Source: Hymenochaete sp. R1 (taxonomy: Eukaryota; Basidiomycota; Agaricomycetes; Hymenochaetales; Hymenochaetaceae). Taken from it: a stretch of DNA of 64,000 nt. Position 1 is the first letter of the stretch. Every line of letters begins with the position of its first letter. The notes beneath the pieces are model-generated. The model saw nothing but the letters and a program-made list of their open reading frames with translations, did not search any database and was not told the DNA's origin. The stretch spans positions 1-64,000 of the forward strand of contig JAFREE010000072.1 in assembly GCA_019400425.1 (NCBI GenBank), in the 5' to 3' direction. This document shows positions 22,535 through 33,633 of the stretch, piece by piece. The position numbers were made by a program, and so were the translations under genes.

Positions 22535-24693
22535 TCAAAACTTGAACTCCTTCGATTTCTTCGCATCACGCTCCATCTTCTGCTTCTTTTTCGCCATCTC
22601 TTTGGCCACCATTTCTGAGAAATCCTCTCGATTGGCTGCCCCAGGAACATTTGCAGTGCCCCTAGACATGGCATCGTACCGCTTCCGCAACTCTGCCTCA
22701 GACATCCCTTCGAGCTCCGACGCATCAAGTGAGACATCCACTCCGTTAGCTTTTCTCTGTGTGTCAGATATGTGTTAGTGTTAGTACACGGAACTTCGTT
22801 ATAGTTTCAATAATTTCAAAGACAGACCTTTGTTCCCCGTTCATCACCCAACACCGGCACTGATGAATTACCGACAGCGCTCACATCGTAAGCACGTTCG
22901 CTACCCATGAGACCACGTATCGAAGTCTGCTTTTCGGGCACAACCTGGTACAGGGATCGAGGACCGGAATCCGAAGGCTCGGCTTGCGACCTTCCAGCGT
23001 TCTTCCTCAATTCCAGGAAGTCGGGTGTTTCTAGGCCTCCCGCCACGGTCGATACAACACTCGTCATTCCGGAAGGCGTCTCCAATCCGGAAGGTGTCTG
23101 CAACCCTTCTCCAAGTGCGGTCTCGGCTTCCTCATCTTCTTCCTCGTCTTCTTCGTCTTCCTCACTCTCGTCTTCCTCTTCTGCTCGTAAGATACAATAA
23201 GTTTTTGACGAGATCTCTGAATCATTAGACTAACGAACCTTCTTCTGGCTCGAGCTCTCCCCAAACGTCTTTGTCCACGGGTTCCCCGAACTGTAATATA
23301 AACGACATGAGATAGGGCGAGCACGACTACCTATGGCATCCCATACCTGAGTATCATTGACCTTTGGTAGAACGCCGAAGACATCACCATATAGAGGTCG
23401 ATTGTACTCGTCTAGTGGTGGCTTGCCCCATCCTCCAGGATGAAATCCCCACTGAGCGCTGATGTTTACCATTAGCCGACGTTTCATTCAGTGAGTACAC
23501 AAAATGCTCACCCCTCTGGGATTGGAGCGTTCAGGCCGGGTATTCTCAGTGTGGGATAACTTGGAGGAGGACCGAAACGCTGCATGCTAATAAGCCAAGG
23601 CGGAGGTGCAAGAGGGGGAATCGAAAGTGCTTCAACAAGCTCGGGTGATAAGTCACCCGGTCTTTTTTCCTTGAGCGATGTTTCGAACTCTTTCCCTTCG
23701 TAGTACCTGTGTACAGTGTTAATACTGTTGTGAATGAGAAGAATGGCATATACTGTACATTTCGCCGAAGCTCGTCACGGGTGGCTTTGTTTGAAACTTA
23801 AAGAAAGCGTCATGTAATTTCTGATAGTCAATGTCCATCTTCCCCATTTTGGGCTGCACACGCTCTCTCGTTTTTGCTTTCAGCGTCATATTTGCCTCCT
23901 TTTCCTTCACAGCATCCCGCATGGTCGCGATACCTGTGTCCGCGATGTAAGCCGGTAATTGAAAGGGAGGCTTCTCTATACCGCGTTTCCCTTGTAGATA
24001 ATCTCGCTTTGCGCTCCAGTGTTGAGGTATGGGTACACTATTACGCGAGCTTTTGAGATGTAGAAGAAGTCGAGGATCTGCCGCCGTAACGTCGGTCCAT
24101 TCGACCACTTCCGGCTTCTTGACAAGCTGCTTCAACTCTGCGACTGTGAGCCTGTTCATTTTCCGCTGTTTCTTTTTCGAAAGCGGCTTCTTCTCGCCAT
24201 CCTCAATATCTGAGTCTTCTTCCGAGGGTGCTTCATCATCAGAGTAGATGATCTCGCCTTTTGTAGGTTCATTTGCCTTTTCCTATTAGGGCATTCTTCA
24301 GTCGAGCCACGTCTTCCTATAACGAACATACGCACGGATTTCTCCTCCTGAGGAAGCTGAAAACGAGCAAAGACGTTGGAGAATGCCTCAAGAGCGGGGT
24401 CATTGATGTCCAACGACTCTGATACGTACTCTACATCTCCCACATCCTCCTGCTTCACAGGTACTTCATACGCCCGCGTGGGTTTGTTATCCTCGACTGA
24501 TGGCAACTCCTTGTAATGCGCATCCGCTTAGAAAAACGACAAATGGATTGAATATGTGACGCACCCCTTTTCCAGAGGCTGTCTTCTTGACCTTTGCCTT
24601 TGCTCGTCGCAGCTGGTTCTTGGACAAGTGTTTCGTCGATTTACCTGCTCCAGTTCCATTTACTGTCACGGTTTCTGTCAGAGCGGCAGCCAT
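22535..24693 (-). CDS. CUS1: U2 snRNP splicing factor SF3b subunit 2
   Basis: SF3B2/SAP145 (yeast Cus1) helps anchor U2 snRNP to the branch point with SF3B4. The start at 24693 gives a basic N-terminus, KHLSKNQLRRAKAKVKK. A later exon ends in the acidic YSDDEAPSEEDSDIEDG and continues KKKQRKMNRLTVAELKQLVK. The core DUF382 domain follows: VVEWTDVTAADPRLLLHLKS, VPIPQHWSAKRDYLQGKRGI and FQLPAYIADTGIATMRDA. The PSP domain shows KEKRPGDLSPELVEAL, PPPWLISMQRFGPPPSYP, LRIPGLNAPIP and GAQWGFHPGGWGKPP. A Glu/Asp tract and SGLETPSG-type TP motifs come next, then a Lys-rich tail with the stop at 22535. Motif order and length match the family fully. No damage is visible. Confidence 0.93.
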
Positions 24694-24791
24694 TGGGTAC
24701 CTTAAAATATTATGGACCGGGATGAACAGGTGAATACAAGTCGAAGTTGTGAAATACTGGCACTGTTCAAGTTCAATTCAATTCGAGTTCC

Positions 24792-24799
24792 TCACGTGA
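24792..24799. promoter_or_regulatory. TCACGTGA palindrome upstream of CUS1
   Basis: The 8-bp palindrome lies about 100 bp upstream of the CUS1 start codon, in the 306-bp gap between CUS1 and the 3' end of RAD1. The same core recurs at other promoters in this window, suggesting a bHLH site. Function is inferred. Confidence 0.4.
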
Positions 24800-24999
24800 T
24801 TTTCTGACGAGAGACGATTTTGAAAGACAAATATTCAGCATTCTAAGCCTTGTGAACTTACAAGTCAGAATGGAATCAACACAACTGATATTTTTTCGTT
24901 GCTTCCTAGTAAATGCCGTATGTTTGTATAGAACATACTGTGATAGTCATTACATACAGTGAATCAATGATTTGGCGATGGCTGACGAAATTTTTCACT

Positions 25000-27900
25000 C
25001 TACTCTCCTCGATGAATGAAATCGAAACATAACTTCCCAGGCTCGGAACCCAAAATGTCTTGCGTCGTGTGAAGATCAAGGGAGCAGAACTCTTTTACGC
25101 TTCCCACTCTACTCATAACGTACTTCACATTCTTTGCTGTGATCCCCGGCAGCGACCGCAGAAGCTCCTCCGCGGCTTGATTCACACCGGCACCCATTTC
25201 TGAGTCTTCGTCCGCACCAACAGCCACCGCCTGGTTAGGGTCAGGTTCAGGATGATGGAGTTTGAGATCATTGAATATGTCCGCCGTCGCGTATGGAGAA
25301 GATGACCAAACGATTCGAAGCCTAGGGAAGCATAAGGTTAAAAGAACGAGTTTGGACTGGACCGATGCGACGTTTATAGATTCCTCTGTCTGCTTTTCGT
25401 CCCTTTTCTTCGAAGGATATTTTCCCGTGTTCTTTGCGTAGGACTTGATCTCACTTACGTTCTACGGACATCATAAGCTACATAGATGCAATATCACGAT
25501 ACAGACCGACCTCGAGAGAAAACGATTTATGTTCCTCGAACTCAATGAGTAGAATTGGCTGTTTATAATGAACTGACATCAACTCGCATTGGGTATATCT
25601 TGCATCAACTTGATCAGCTGACTCCATTATATTACTCGGAAGACTCACAAACGACCAGAGGTCAAGCTCTGTACCAAGTCTGGAATACTTTTTCTCTCGA
25701 CGCAAAGATCAGGCGCCAATATGTAATCGCCTACAGTCAAGGTGGCTGGTATGATCAGAAGCTTTGACGCGTGCAACAAGGAGGGCAAGGTTGATCGAAA
25801 TTCTCTCATATCCACAACCACTTGCGACGGTGCGGTGCTTATTTGATTTCCGCCTGCTATGCGTGAACTTATTTTCTTGATAAGGGCATCACCTGTAGAA
25901 CTGAGCTGTCTGTCTTCAGTGAGAGTGATGACCATATTCTAGCAATTAATGGAACGGTTAGAGGTTTAATTGCTCGTGTAAAAAGCCTCGACTTACGCTT
26001 TTCTCTTTAATAAGGCGAACAAACGCTTCCTTTTCTTGCCGAATGCCAGCCAGGAATTTATGCTCTTCGCAGCTGTATCGATAGAGCATGAGATAAACTC
26101 GAACGGCAAGGCCAGGATTGTTACTTCTGTAACACTAACGAAAATCGTCTCATAAACAACATTTCTTTCCATGAGCCCAGTGTCATACCTCTATTCGCCT
26201 GATGAATTCTGGGTTCGGCTCGTACATGACAATGAAGCGGGGATTCAGTTCTTCCAAGAGTCTGTCATCGGCATCGTCTGAAAAAGCCTTGAAGACCACG
26301 GTCTGCTCCGGAGTTAATAATCCGTACTCAGAGTCAAATTCAAACCCTATCCCCTCTAATTCAAGAGCTTCGGTCACTCTTGCGTTGTTCAGGGCTTGTT
26401 GCGCGTCAGCAACGCCGTCAACCTCCAACTCTCCGTCGCTGATCTCATCAACAAGGTCCAGGAATTCTTTCTGAGACGAGATACTGGATGCGTCCACGAT
26501 CAGCTTCGTTTCAAGACTTGTATATTCAACGTACAAGTTTGCGATTGCATCTGCCTCCATGCGCATGTCCCCTTCGCCTGCTAGGATACCTAATTTCTCC
26601 CGCTCCCGTGCTGACATCCCACTCTCAAGTTGGGTGGCTGTATCGGTTTCCGAAGTGCCTTGAGTACTAGTTTGATTCGAATTGGAGCTTGATCTCCCAT
26701 TTGCGGAAATCGTAGTTGCGCCGCCTCGTATCCTCCTTCTGCTCATTGCACGAGCGTTACGTTGCTCATCCTTCCTGAGAAGCTTCTCGCTCAATTCGGG
26801 TCGCCTTTCTCCTGCACGCGGCAATGGCTGGTGTTGATTTCCTCCTTGAACTTCGGAATTGCCGTTACTAGCCCCGCGCATTTGATATGTTTGGGTACCA
26901 TCTTTCTTATTTGCGTTCAATTTTGCCTTCCACCATAGATATAGACGGAGACGACGTTCCATAATCCGCCGACCCCATTCTCCTCTGGGCCTATTGCGGG
27001 CTATATTGTCCAGATAGTCGCTTAGAACTTCACATGTTCGTGGACTATTACACATAACAAGGATGGCGTTAGAACCTGGCGATACTATAATCATTATCAG
27101 CTTTGTTACTTAAGCCGAACCCATTGAATCTCACCATTCTGGCTTGTACTCTCCAGCTGAACAGTCAACTCTTCAATCTCTTGCAAAACGTCAGCCAATA
27201 GACTCCACTTAGGCGGCTCTTCGAGAATAGGTTCAATATCTTTCGGCAGCCAGCGTTTTCTCGTTCTTTGGCTTGAGATATTTGCTTTGTTCCCTGACAA
27301 CTTCTGGATATTGATAGTGGTCTCGTCCTCTCTCTCGATATCGATAAGTGCCTCCCAGCCTTCCTCGTCAAATACATCAACATTATTATGGTCTGTTGAT
27401 TTGTACTCGGACGCAGACTTCGGTTGCGAGATCGGGATGTAGCAACGGCGCTTTGCCATCTGAAAGACAACATTAGCAGCGTCAGTGAAAAGCCAAGGGG
27501 ATTGGTGTTGGCGGGCTGATCCAGACACTGTCGTTGAGTTTGAAGCTATGATCGTCTCTAGATAGGCATGAAATGCGAGTGGGTCGTACGACAGAAGATA
27601 ACTAAAAGTAATACTATCAATAACCATGCTTCAGTTTCGGACTATGAAAATTTGCCCACTTTAATAGATTCCGTAGTGTAGCCAGGTCGGATACAAGCTG
27701 CTTTGTCTTAGGTCCTACTTTGTGCCAGACAGGGTTCAGTTGGCGACGAACGATCGCGTCAAAGGATCGAAAATATGCATTCTCTACTGTAAGGTCATCT
27801 AACTCCAACTTCATTGCATGTCAATTTGTGATCCCACACACAATGGCGCCACCCACAGAAGTATTTGCTCTCTTCAGCTCCGCAAGAGTTGCTGTCATGC

Positions 27901-28678
27901 ATAGAAGGATAGCTTGATGAATTTCCTTCATTGGTTCGGTAAGCTCTTGGTGCAACTCCACGATGTCTGCTTTCCTGCGTTCCAATGAATCCTTCACTTT
28001 CTCATGGAAGCGAGGATAAATGTGGACCTTTCGCAGCTGAAGCTCCTTCATGATAGCTTTTAGAGGGTAAAGTCCTCTCGTGAAATGATCCGGTGTGTCT
28101 GAGAATGCCTTCACGAAACCATCTTTATTCCGTTCGCGGTACAATCGTATTATGAAGGCCTCTAGAGACAGAGCAGTGACCCTTAAATACCATAAACAAA
28201 AGTTTTGTCCTTCATGTAAAGAGACCTACTTTTCTGCGTGCAGGATGACTAAACCTGTGATCATCTCCACAGGAATGTCTGATTGTAGCATGTCCACGAC
28301 AAGGATGCGGGAAGTTACGGAAACGAGACCGCCTCGTTTATACAACGTTTGTCTACAATTTTCACCAGTTTAGCACTTTTACGAACAGAAAATAAACTAA
28401 TCAACATACCTTTCTCTTTTCCCCATCTCGAAGCCAACCAATCGAAGTCCTGGATTTCTACACCCCATTACACCAAGCTCCTCGCCGATAGCATCCTCTT
28501 CATCTGTTGCGTTGACCACGAGAACTAGGCTTTGAGGACTGTCATAGATTTTGAGAAGAGTACAGACAATTTTACGGAGGCCGAGACCACGAGCAAGAAT
28601 TAACAGGTCTGAAGATGCTGGATCATGAATGCTCTCGAGAACGTGCTTCTGAAACGGGAGAAGTCGGGTGGGATCCAT
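25000..28678 (-). CDS. RAD1: DNA repair endonuclease subunit XPF/Rad1
   Basis: XPF, with ERCC1, cuts 5' of bulky lesions in nucleotide-excision repair and in interstrand cross-link and recombination repair. The start at 28678 gives MDPTRLLPFQKHVLESIHD, then the inactive helicase-like region (LLILARGLGLRKIVCTLLKI, ILVVDMLQSDIPVEMITGLV, FSDTPDHFTRGLYPLKAIMK). A middle exon carries ILVMCNSPRTCEVL and a charged linker. The nuclease domain near 25.7-25.9 kb has VVDMREFRSTLPSLL, VGDYILAPDLCVERKSIPDL and LLIEFEEHKSFSLE. These include the ERK-x3-D signature of the XPF/MUS81 family. The C-terminal helix-hairpin-helix domain has LLRSLPGITAKNVKYVMSRV. The stop is at 25000. There are about eight exons, and small-exon edges near 25.4 and 28.3 kb are approximate. 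All key motifs are present. Confidence 0.92.
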
Positions 28679-29135
28679 CTTGATACGTTCGCGTCCTCCA
28701 CCGTGCGTAATTTCATGTGAAGCTGGAAGCTGTGGCTACTTCAACTGCTGTGTTTTATAAATGGGTTTGTGACGCCTATAGTACCTAATGAAGAAGAGGG
28801 AAACGAGTAAGCGTTAGAGCGCGGGCCAGGGCGAGCCGCGCCGCCCAACAACAACAACTTGGCAACAAGGCGATACGCACGATCGGCATCCCTTTCAGAC
28901 CCTACCACTTTTCAAAAGATTGAACAGTACTAGTACTGAACTCAAAAATCCGATATCCTTAGTGATTCATACCCGAAACAAAAGAATTGCACAAGTTGCT
29001 ACATTTGACGATAATTGACAATGATAATTATGAAAGCGAGGGATAGCAGCGCATCAGAGGTTCAAAATCCGCAATCACAATGCGGATGAGTCACATAGAG
29101 AAGACAACATTTGGGAGACGTGGTATCATATGCGA
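28679..29135. other. Intergenic region upstream of RAD1
   Basis: This stretch contains the RAD1 promoter side and the 3' flank of the unknown gene to the right. It includes a GC-rich GCGAGCCGCGCCGCC patch near 28830 followed by CAACAACAACAAC. I found no coding frame or element here. Confidence 0.5.
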
Positions 29136-30175
29136 TTAGTAGGGAGAAATGATGCGGTTCAAAAAGCGGTCCGAAAGAACCAAAGAAAGTAGCCATAAGA
29201 AGGCGACGAAAAAGGCATGCCGCCAGTATGGTGTCACCCTTACGCTTGGAGAGCTTGTGTCCTTCCCTATGGCAGAGAGGATGGAGATCGCTAGCGTCGA
29301 GGGATCAACACGAATAGCTTTGTGAACGATAGAGCGATTGGAAGAAAACGGATGATAGCAGTCCATGTACATAATCTTGGGGTGACTGCGTCTAGAAGTC
29401 CTGAGTTGAATCGCGATCCCATTGGCATAGGACTTCAATGAAAAGAAGAGGTGTGGTCAGACGCATAGTCTCGGTATCAAACGACGCAAATACCTCAAAG
29501 AACTGCACATCAGATGTATAAGACTGTATTGTGCTTTGCGAGATCATAACAAAGACAGATGGCATAGTTCTGAATAGTCTCGGTAACACAGTCTGGTGCA
29601 GATCAAAATGTTTGATGCACGGTATCTCAGGTGAGGCTGCTTTCCAGTGTCGGCCGAACGCGGGTTGAAGCATGTCTATGCAGAGAGTGATTTGTCTTTG
29701 CGATAGACTTTCTTTCAGAGTACTGGTCTCTTCCTCGCCGGTGCTTTTGTAGTCCATGTACGCAATTTGTCTGCTGATGTACGACTGGCGCAGGCTATGT
29801 GCTAGGATACTGGCGGGCCGTTTCGAGTCGACAGAGACAAGAAGCAGATCAAATTCGGTTGAAAGCAGCCTTGAGCATAGCCTTCAAACTGTCTGTGAGC
29901 TCGTGTTACTAGCAATCAAAAATGTAGTCATGTAGCCACTTACTCCGCGACCAATTCCTCTGACTCTTGAGTGTCAGAGCAAATGATAAGGGCACAAGGG
30001 CTTTGTCCATGCCGATATAAATCAAGCGACGTTCTGGAAAGTGATCGTAACATTTCTTGTACCAGCTGGCGATAAATAGGCCCGTAATATTGATATTAAT
30101 GTTGGTTCGAGAAAGAAATGTGGGCCCTATAAAACACGCCAGCTCGTGCTTGTGTACATCCATGAGATTGTCCAT
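29136..30175 (-). CDS. Unrecognised protein, possibly tail-anchored
   Basis: I do not recognise this gene. A first exon from about 30175 reads MDNLMDVHKHELACFIGPTF and continues to LTLKSQRNWSR at about 29940. A second exon (about 29860-29500) contains EFDLLLVSVDSKRPASILAH, then QIAYMDYKSTGEEETSTLKE and LPRLFRTMPSVFVMISQ. The frame then runs either to a stop at 29392 or splices, near FFE, into a last exon. That exon ends in a hydrophobic segment, HAFFVAFLWLLSLVLSDRFL, just before the stop at 29136. The second ending would give a C-terminal membrane anchor. Splice sites at the first junction are weak. The gene is divergent from RPN8, with 138 bp between starts. The exon structure is tentative; coding content of the middle exon is the best-supported part. 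Confidence 0.42.
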
Positions 30176-30313
30176 GTAAATACAGACAAATATTGACGCG
30201 ACGCGCGGCCAACGCGTAAGTCTGGATCTTCGTTGCTTGCTACACTTCAGTAGTCCAGTTCTGCATTTACCTTCATCTTTGTTGCTTCCTTTAAACTCAG
30301 CCCTTCGTTAATT

Positions 30314-31542
30314 ATGGTCGCAACGACCACACAACAGGTGCGCTTGTCTCGAATACATAATTCCAATCGTTGTAAAGCTAATGTTGTGGTTGAAGCTCCA
30401 AGACCTGCAAGGGACCACTGTAGGTGAATCAAGCCATATCCAGTTCTATATACCTTCTCTCATACTATTGCAGTGGTCCATCCTCTCGTACTCTTGTCCG
30501 TTGCCGATCATCATGCTAGATCAGTAGCGCGAAGCACATCGAAGCGTGTGGTAGGCATTCTGCTTGGGCAAGACAATGGCAAAACGGTGAATGTGGCAAA
30601 TTCATTTGCTGTACCATTCGAAGAGGACGAGAAAGACAGCAAGACCTGGTTTCTCGACCACAATTACATCGAAAACGTTTGGGAGATGTTCAAAAAAGTC
30701 AACGGTGCGTTTTGTTTTTTTATAATATGGTCAGTAAAAACAGCTCAAAGCTCGTGGCGCATGCAGCTCGGGAACGCATGATTGGTTGGTATCACACGGG
30801 ACCGAAGTTACGAGCTTCAGATCTGGAAATCAACGAACTCTTCAAGCGTTTCATTCCACGACCCGTCATGGTTATTGTTGATGTACGACCTCAAACAGTC
30901 GGAATTCCAACGGATGCGTACTTTGCGGTGGAGGAAATTAAAGATGTGCGTTCAAACTTTTCATCATTTCGACCTTGATACCTGATATCCGGATCTTTTC
31001 AGGACGGTACGGAGACTCGGAAAACTTTCCTCCATGTCCCATCCGCAATCGAAGCTGAGGAAGCAGAAGAAATCGGTGTTGAGCACCTGCTTCGTGACAT
31101 CAAGGATTCGACAACAACCACGCTCTCCACGCGCGTTAGTGAGCAGTTAGCCTCGCTGCGTGGTCTTCAATCACGATTATCAGAAATTCAACGATATCTA
31201 GTGGATGTCTCGTCAGGCAAACTGCCGGTCAACCACGCAATTGTCTATCACTTGCAGGATGTCTTCAACCTTCTCCCTGACCTGCAGGTCTCGGAGGTGA
31301 CGCAAAGTTTCACGAGCAATACGAACGATCAGCTGCTGGTCGTGTACTTGAGCAGCATGCTTCGAGCAGTAATAGCCTTACATGCGTTGGTGGATAACAA
31401 GGAACAAAATGGGCGTGCTGAGGCGGAAGAGGGGTCTGAAGGCTCACGGAAGGAGGAGTATAAGAAGGTTGAGAAGGACGGTGCACCTAAAACCGGGAAG
31501 GACGAGTCAAGTAAAGAGGTGAAAGAAAGCGAAACTAAGTAG
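30314..31542 (+). CDS. RPN8: 26S proteasome lid subunit Rpn8 (PSMD7)
   Basis: Rpn8 pairs with the deubiquitinase Rpn11 in the proteasome lid. My model uses five exons (30314-30337, 30396-30423, 30474-30704, 30767-30945, 31003-31542) giving 333 residues. It begins [20 protein letters not shown] and continues [14 protein letters not shown]. The MPN domain shows [39 protein letters not shown] and [15 protein letters not shown]. The metal-binding HxH of active JAMM enzymes is HTG here, as in all Rpn8 proteins, so it is catalytically inactive. Later motifs are [18 protein letters not shown] and [20 protein letters not shown], ahead of a Lys/Glu-rich tail. Two short first exons were placed by splice signals: a GTGCGC donor, a CTAAT branch site and family similarity. 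They are less certain than the rest. Confidence 0.9.
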
Positions 31543-32057
31543 CAGGCTGATTTCGTAGTCATTATACCTAGCATTGCCCCATAATTTGTATTCCTTTCTC
31601 TACGTCCAACTGCGCCGCATATATAATAACGAAAGTGTCGACACTCAACTTTGAAAAAGTTGTCAGAAAGAGACGGGTCATCAAGTTACAGCCATGATAT
31701 GTTCATGATGATGCAGTTGTCCCATGACCAAGCAGGAGCATGCAAACCCCTCAATTAGGTAATGGTCATGACCGTCAGCGGACGTTGTCTGAATCTGCCT
31801 CTTCTCCACGAACCCCCATCTGGCCTATCGCTCCTCAGTCAGTCCAACTATCCGTCAAAAACAATCAAAAACTCAAATGTGTGTGCGATCTTTGATAAGA
31901 AAAGGAGGTCGAGCGCTTCAAAGGAGACCGTCTCAATTCATCACCATACTGTGTCCTGTGCTGTTGTGCAGGCGCGCATGGTGCGAGAACGGGCGTCTCT
32001 TTGTCACTGATAATGTTTTCTGCTCAGTAGCTTTACCGACTCAAATACTCCTTGAAG
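31543..32057. other. Intergenic, RPN8 3' flank and GIS2 promoter
   Basis: There is no supported coding frame. The sequence includes the RPN8 3' untranslated region and, near 31780-31900, pyrimidine-rich stretches typical of a basidiomycete core promoter or 5' leader ahead of the GIS2 start codon. Confidence 0.5.
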
Positions 32058-33312
32058 ATGTCAGGTCGTGGTTGTTTTAACTGTGGTGGAAGTGCGTCGT
32101 GTCTCGTGTTGTCGTTGTTTCGTCCTTTCTCTCCATCTTGGAGTGCCTGAATTGAGAAGGAAAATTTGACTTCTCAATTCTTGGCGTCCTTCGTGCATTT
32201 TCGCCCTCTCCCTTCATCTTCATTTCAGATCTCTGGTGTCGTTGCTGATTTTCCCCCTCTTTCATTCTATCTCATCTTTCCACATTATACGATGGTGACG
32301 GCGGGGGCGTTATATCGAATTCAAACATCTAATCACCTTCAATTGACTCTACTCGAATGACAATGGCATTTCAAAACTCATATATCGGTCCCCAAAAACC
32401 ATCTATCCCGATGACGAAATGATTTCACCGCACTCAACAGTGGATCACCAGGCTTCTAATTGCACAAAGGATCAGATCTGGTAGAGTCGTTAACGATAAG
32501 GTAGCAGGGGGTTGGCTGACATTAGTTGATTGAACGATTCGAAGCTATAACTGTCAGCATTCTTTTTTTTTCGTTTTCGAGTGTTGTCGCTAATATCTTT
32601 AATATGATACAGGTGGTTCGGAGGGTCATAAGTCTCGCGATTGCACATCTGAGGCGAAACCCAAAACTTGCTACAAGTGTGGCGAAGCTGGCCATATCGT
32701 ATGTTGCATCCGTTTTCCCTAGCGACGTGTCGAGGTCTTAGTTGATTTCCTCATTAAGTCCAGAGACTGCACTGGCGCAATCGCCGACACGGAAGCGTCA
32801 AGTGCTGGACCGAGGTCGGGAGGGCAGCAAGAATGCTATCGCTGCTCCAAGGTCGGTCATATTGCCCGTAACTGCCCACAGGCGTCAGCGGGTGGATCTG
32901 GTGGTGGGTATGGAGGGAGATTTAATAGCTTCCAGAACTCCAAGTCATGGTACGCTTCATCACACCTTGTCTGAAATGGAGCACTGATGGAGATTCTGCG
33001 ACAAAGCTATACTTGCGGTGGCGTAGGCCATCTTTCTCGCGATTGCGTGCAAGGTTCTAAGTGTTACAATTGCTCCAACTTCGTAAGTGCTTGTCGAGTG
33101 TATAGTGTTTTCAAGTCCAATCGTTTAATCACGTTTGATGCTTTCAAGGGCCATATCAGTCGTGATTGCCCTCAGCCTCAGAAGAGGGCGTGTTATAGCT
33201 GTGGAAGCGAAGGGTGAGTAAAAACAACTTTTTGGGTGTGTTCAGATCCTTACAATTCCTTACGAGGCATCTTTCTCGAGAATGCCCTGGTTCCGTAGAA
33301 GCCGAAGCTTGA
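32058..33312 (+). CDS. GIS2: CCHC zinc-knuckle RNA-binding protein (Gis2/CNBP)
   Basis: Six exons (32058-32091, 32613-32698, 32759-32949, 33007-33082, 33149-33213, 33267-33312) join to 165 residues. The protein is six C-x2-C-x4-H-x4-C zinc knuckles: CFNCGGSEGHKSRDC, CYKCGEAGHISRDC, CYRCSKVGHIARNC, CYTCGGVGHLSRDC, CYNCSNFGHISRDC and CYSCGSEGHLSREC. A Gly/Ser-rich linker lies after the third. Gis2/CNBP proteins bind G-rich single-stranded nucleic acid and mRNAs and associate with translation and stress granules. All five introns interrupt a knuckle or its edge. Intron 1 is 521 nt, about ten times the local norm, and contains a strong hairpin. Length and knuckle number fit the fungal family (yeast Gis2 has seven knuckles). 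Confidence 0.92.
32149..32180 (+). other. 11-bp hairpin in the long first intron of GIS2
   Basis: GAATTGAGAAG (32149-32159) and CTTCTCAATTC (32170-32180) are perfect reverse complements around a 10-nt loop. The hairpin lies in a 521-nt intron. It could be part of an intron-encoded small RNA or a regulatory fold. No convincing box C/D or H/ACA pair is evident. Confidence 0.55.
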
Positions 33313-33633
33313 GGGACGTGGGGTAGAACTACGTGAGTTTGTATCTGAAAGTTCAAAATGTGGCGACTTTTTTGTCTTGTTCTGTGTTCTGTTCTTGTAC
33401 ATGTGAGGCTTAGGGGCCCCGATCGAATGTTTTCGTGCAAGAGAAAATGAAAATCGTTTTTTCATCTCATCTTTGTCCGTTAAGATCAGTAAGAGAAGGC
33501 CAGCGCTGTGCAAATGAAAAGGATATATTACGATAGGCTTTGACAATAACTTTCAACAGTATGAACAGAAATAACAGTATCTGCGGGTCATTATCGAGAG
33601 CAGCAGAGGCTAGGACTAGCCGAAATAATTATT
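33313..33633. other. Convergent 3' flanks of GIS2 and PMT2
   Basis: The two genes end toward each other here. The sequence is AT-rich with T-runs suited to 3' ends on both strands. No further coding sequence is supported. Confidence 0.6.

Noticed and set aside
30247..30432. Minus-strand 61-codon frame opposite the RPN8 5' end
   Set aside because: It overlaps the first two RPN8 exons, which are supported by splice signals and family similarity, and it has no downstream exon in frame.
32300..32600. Possible box C/D snoRNA in GIS2 intron 1
   Set aside because: The best C-like word (CGATGACG) deviates at key positions and pairs poorly with the nearest CTGA, so I list only the hairpin.
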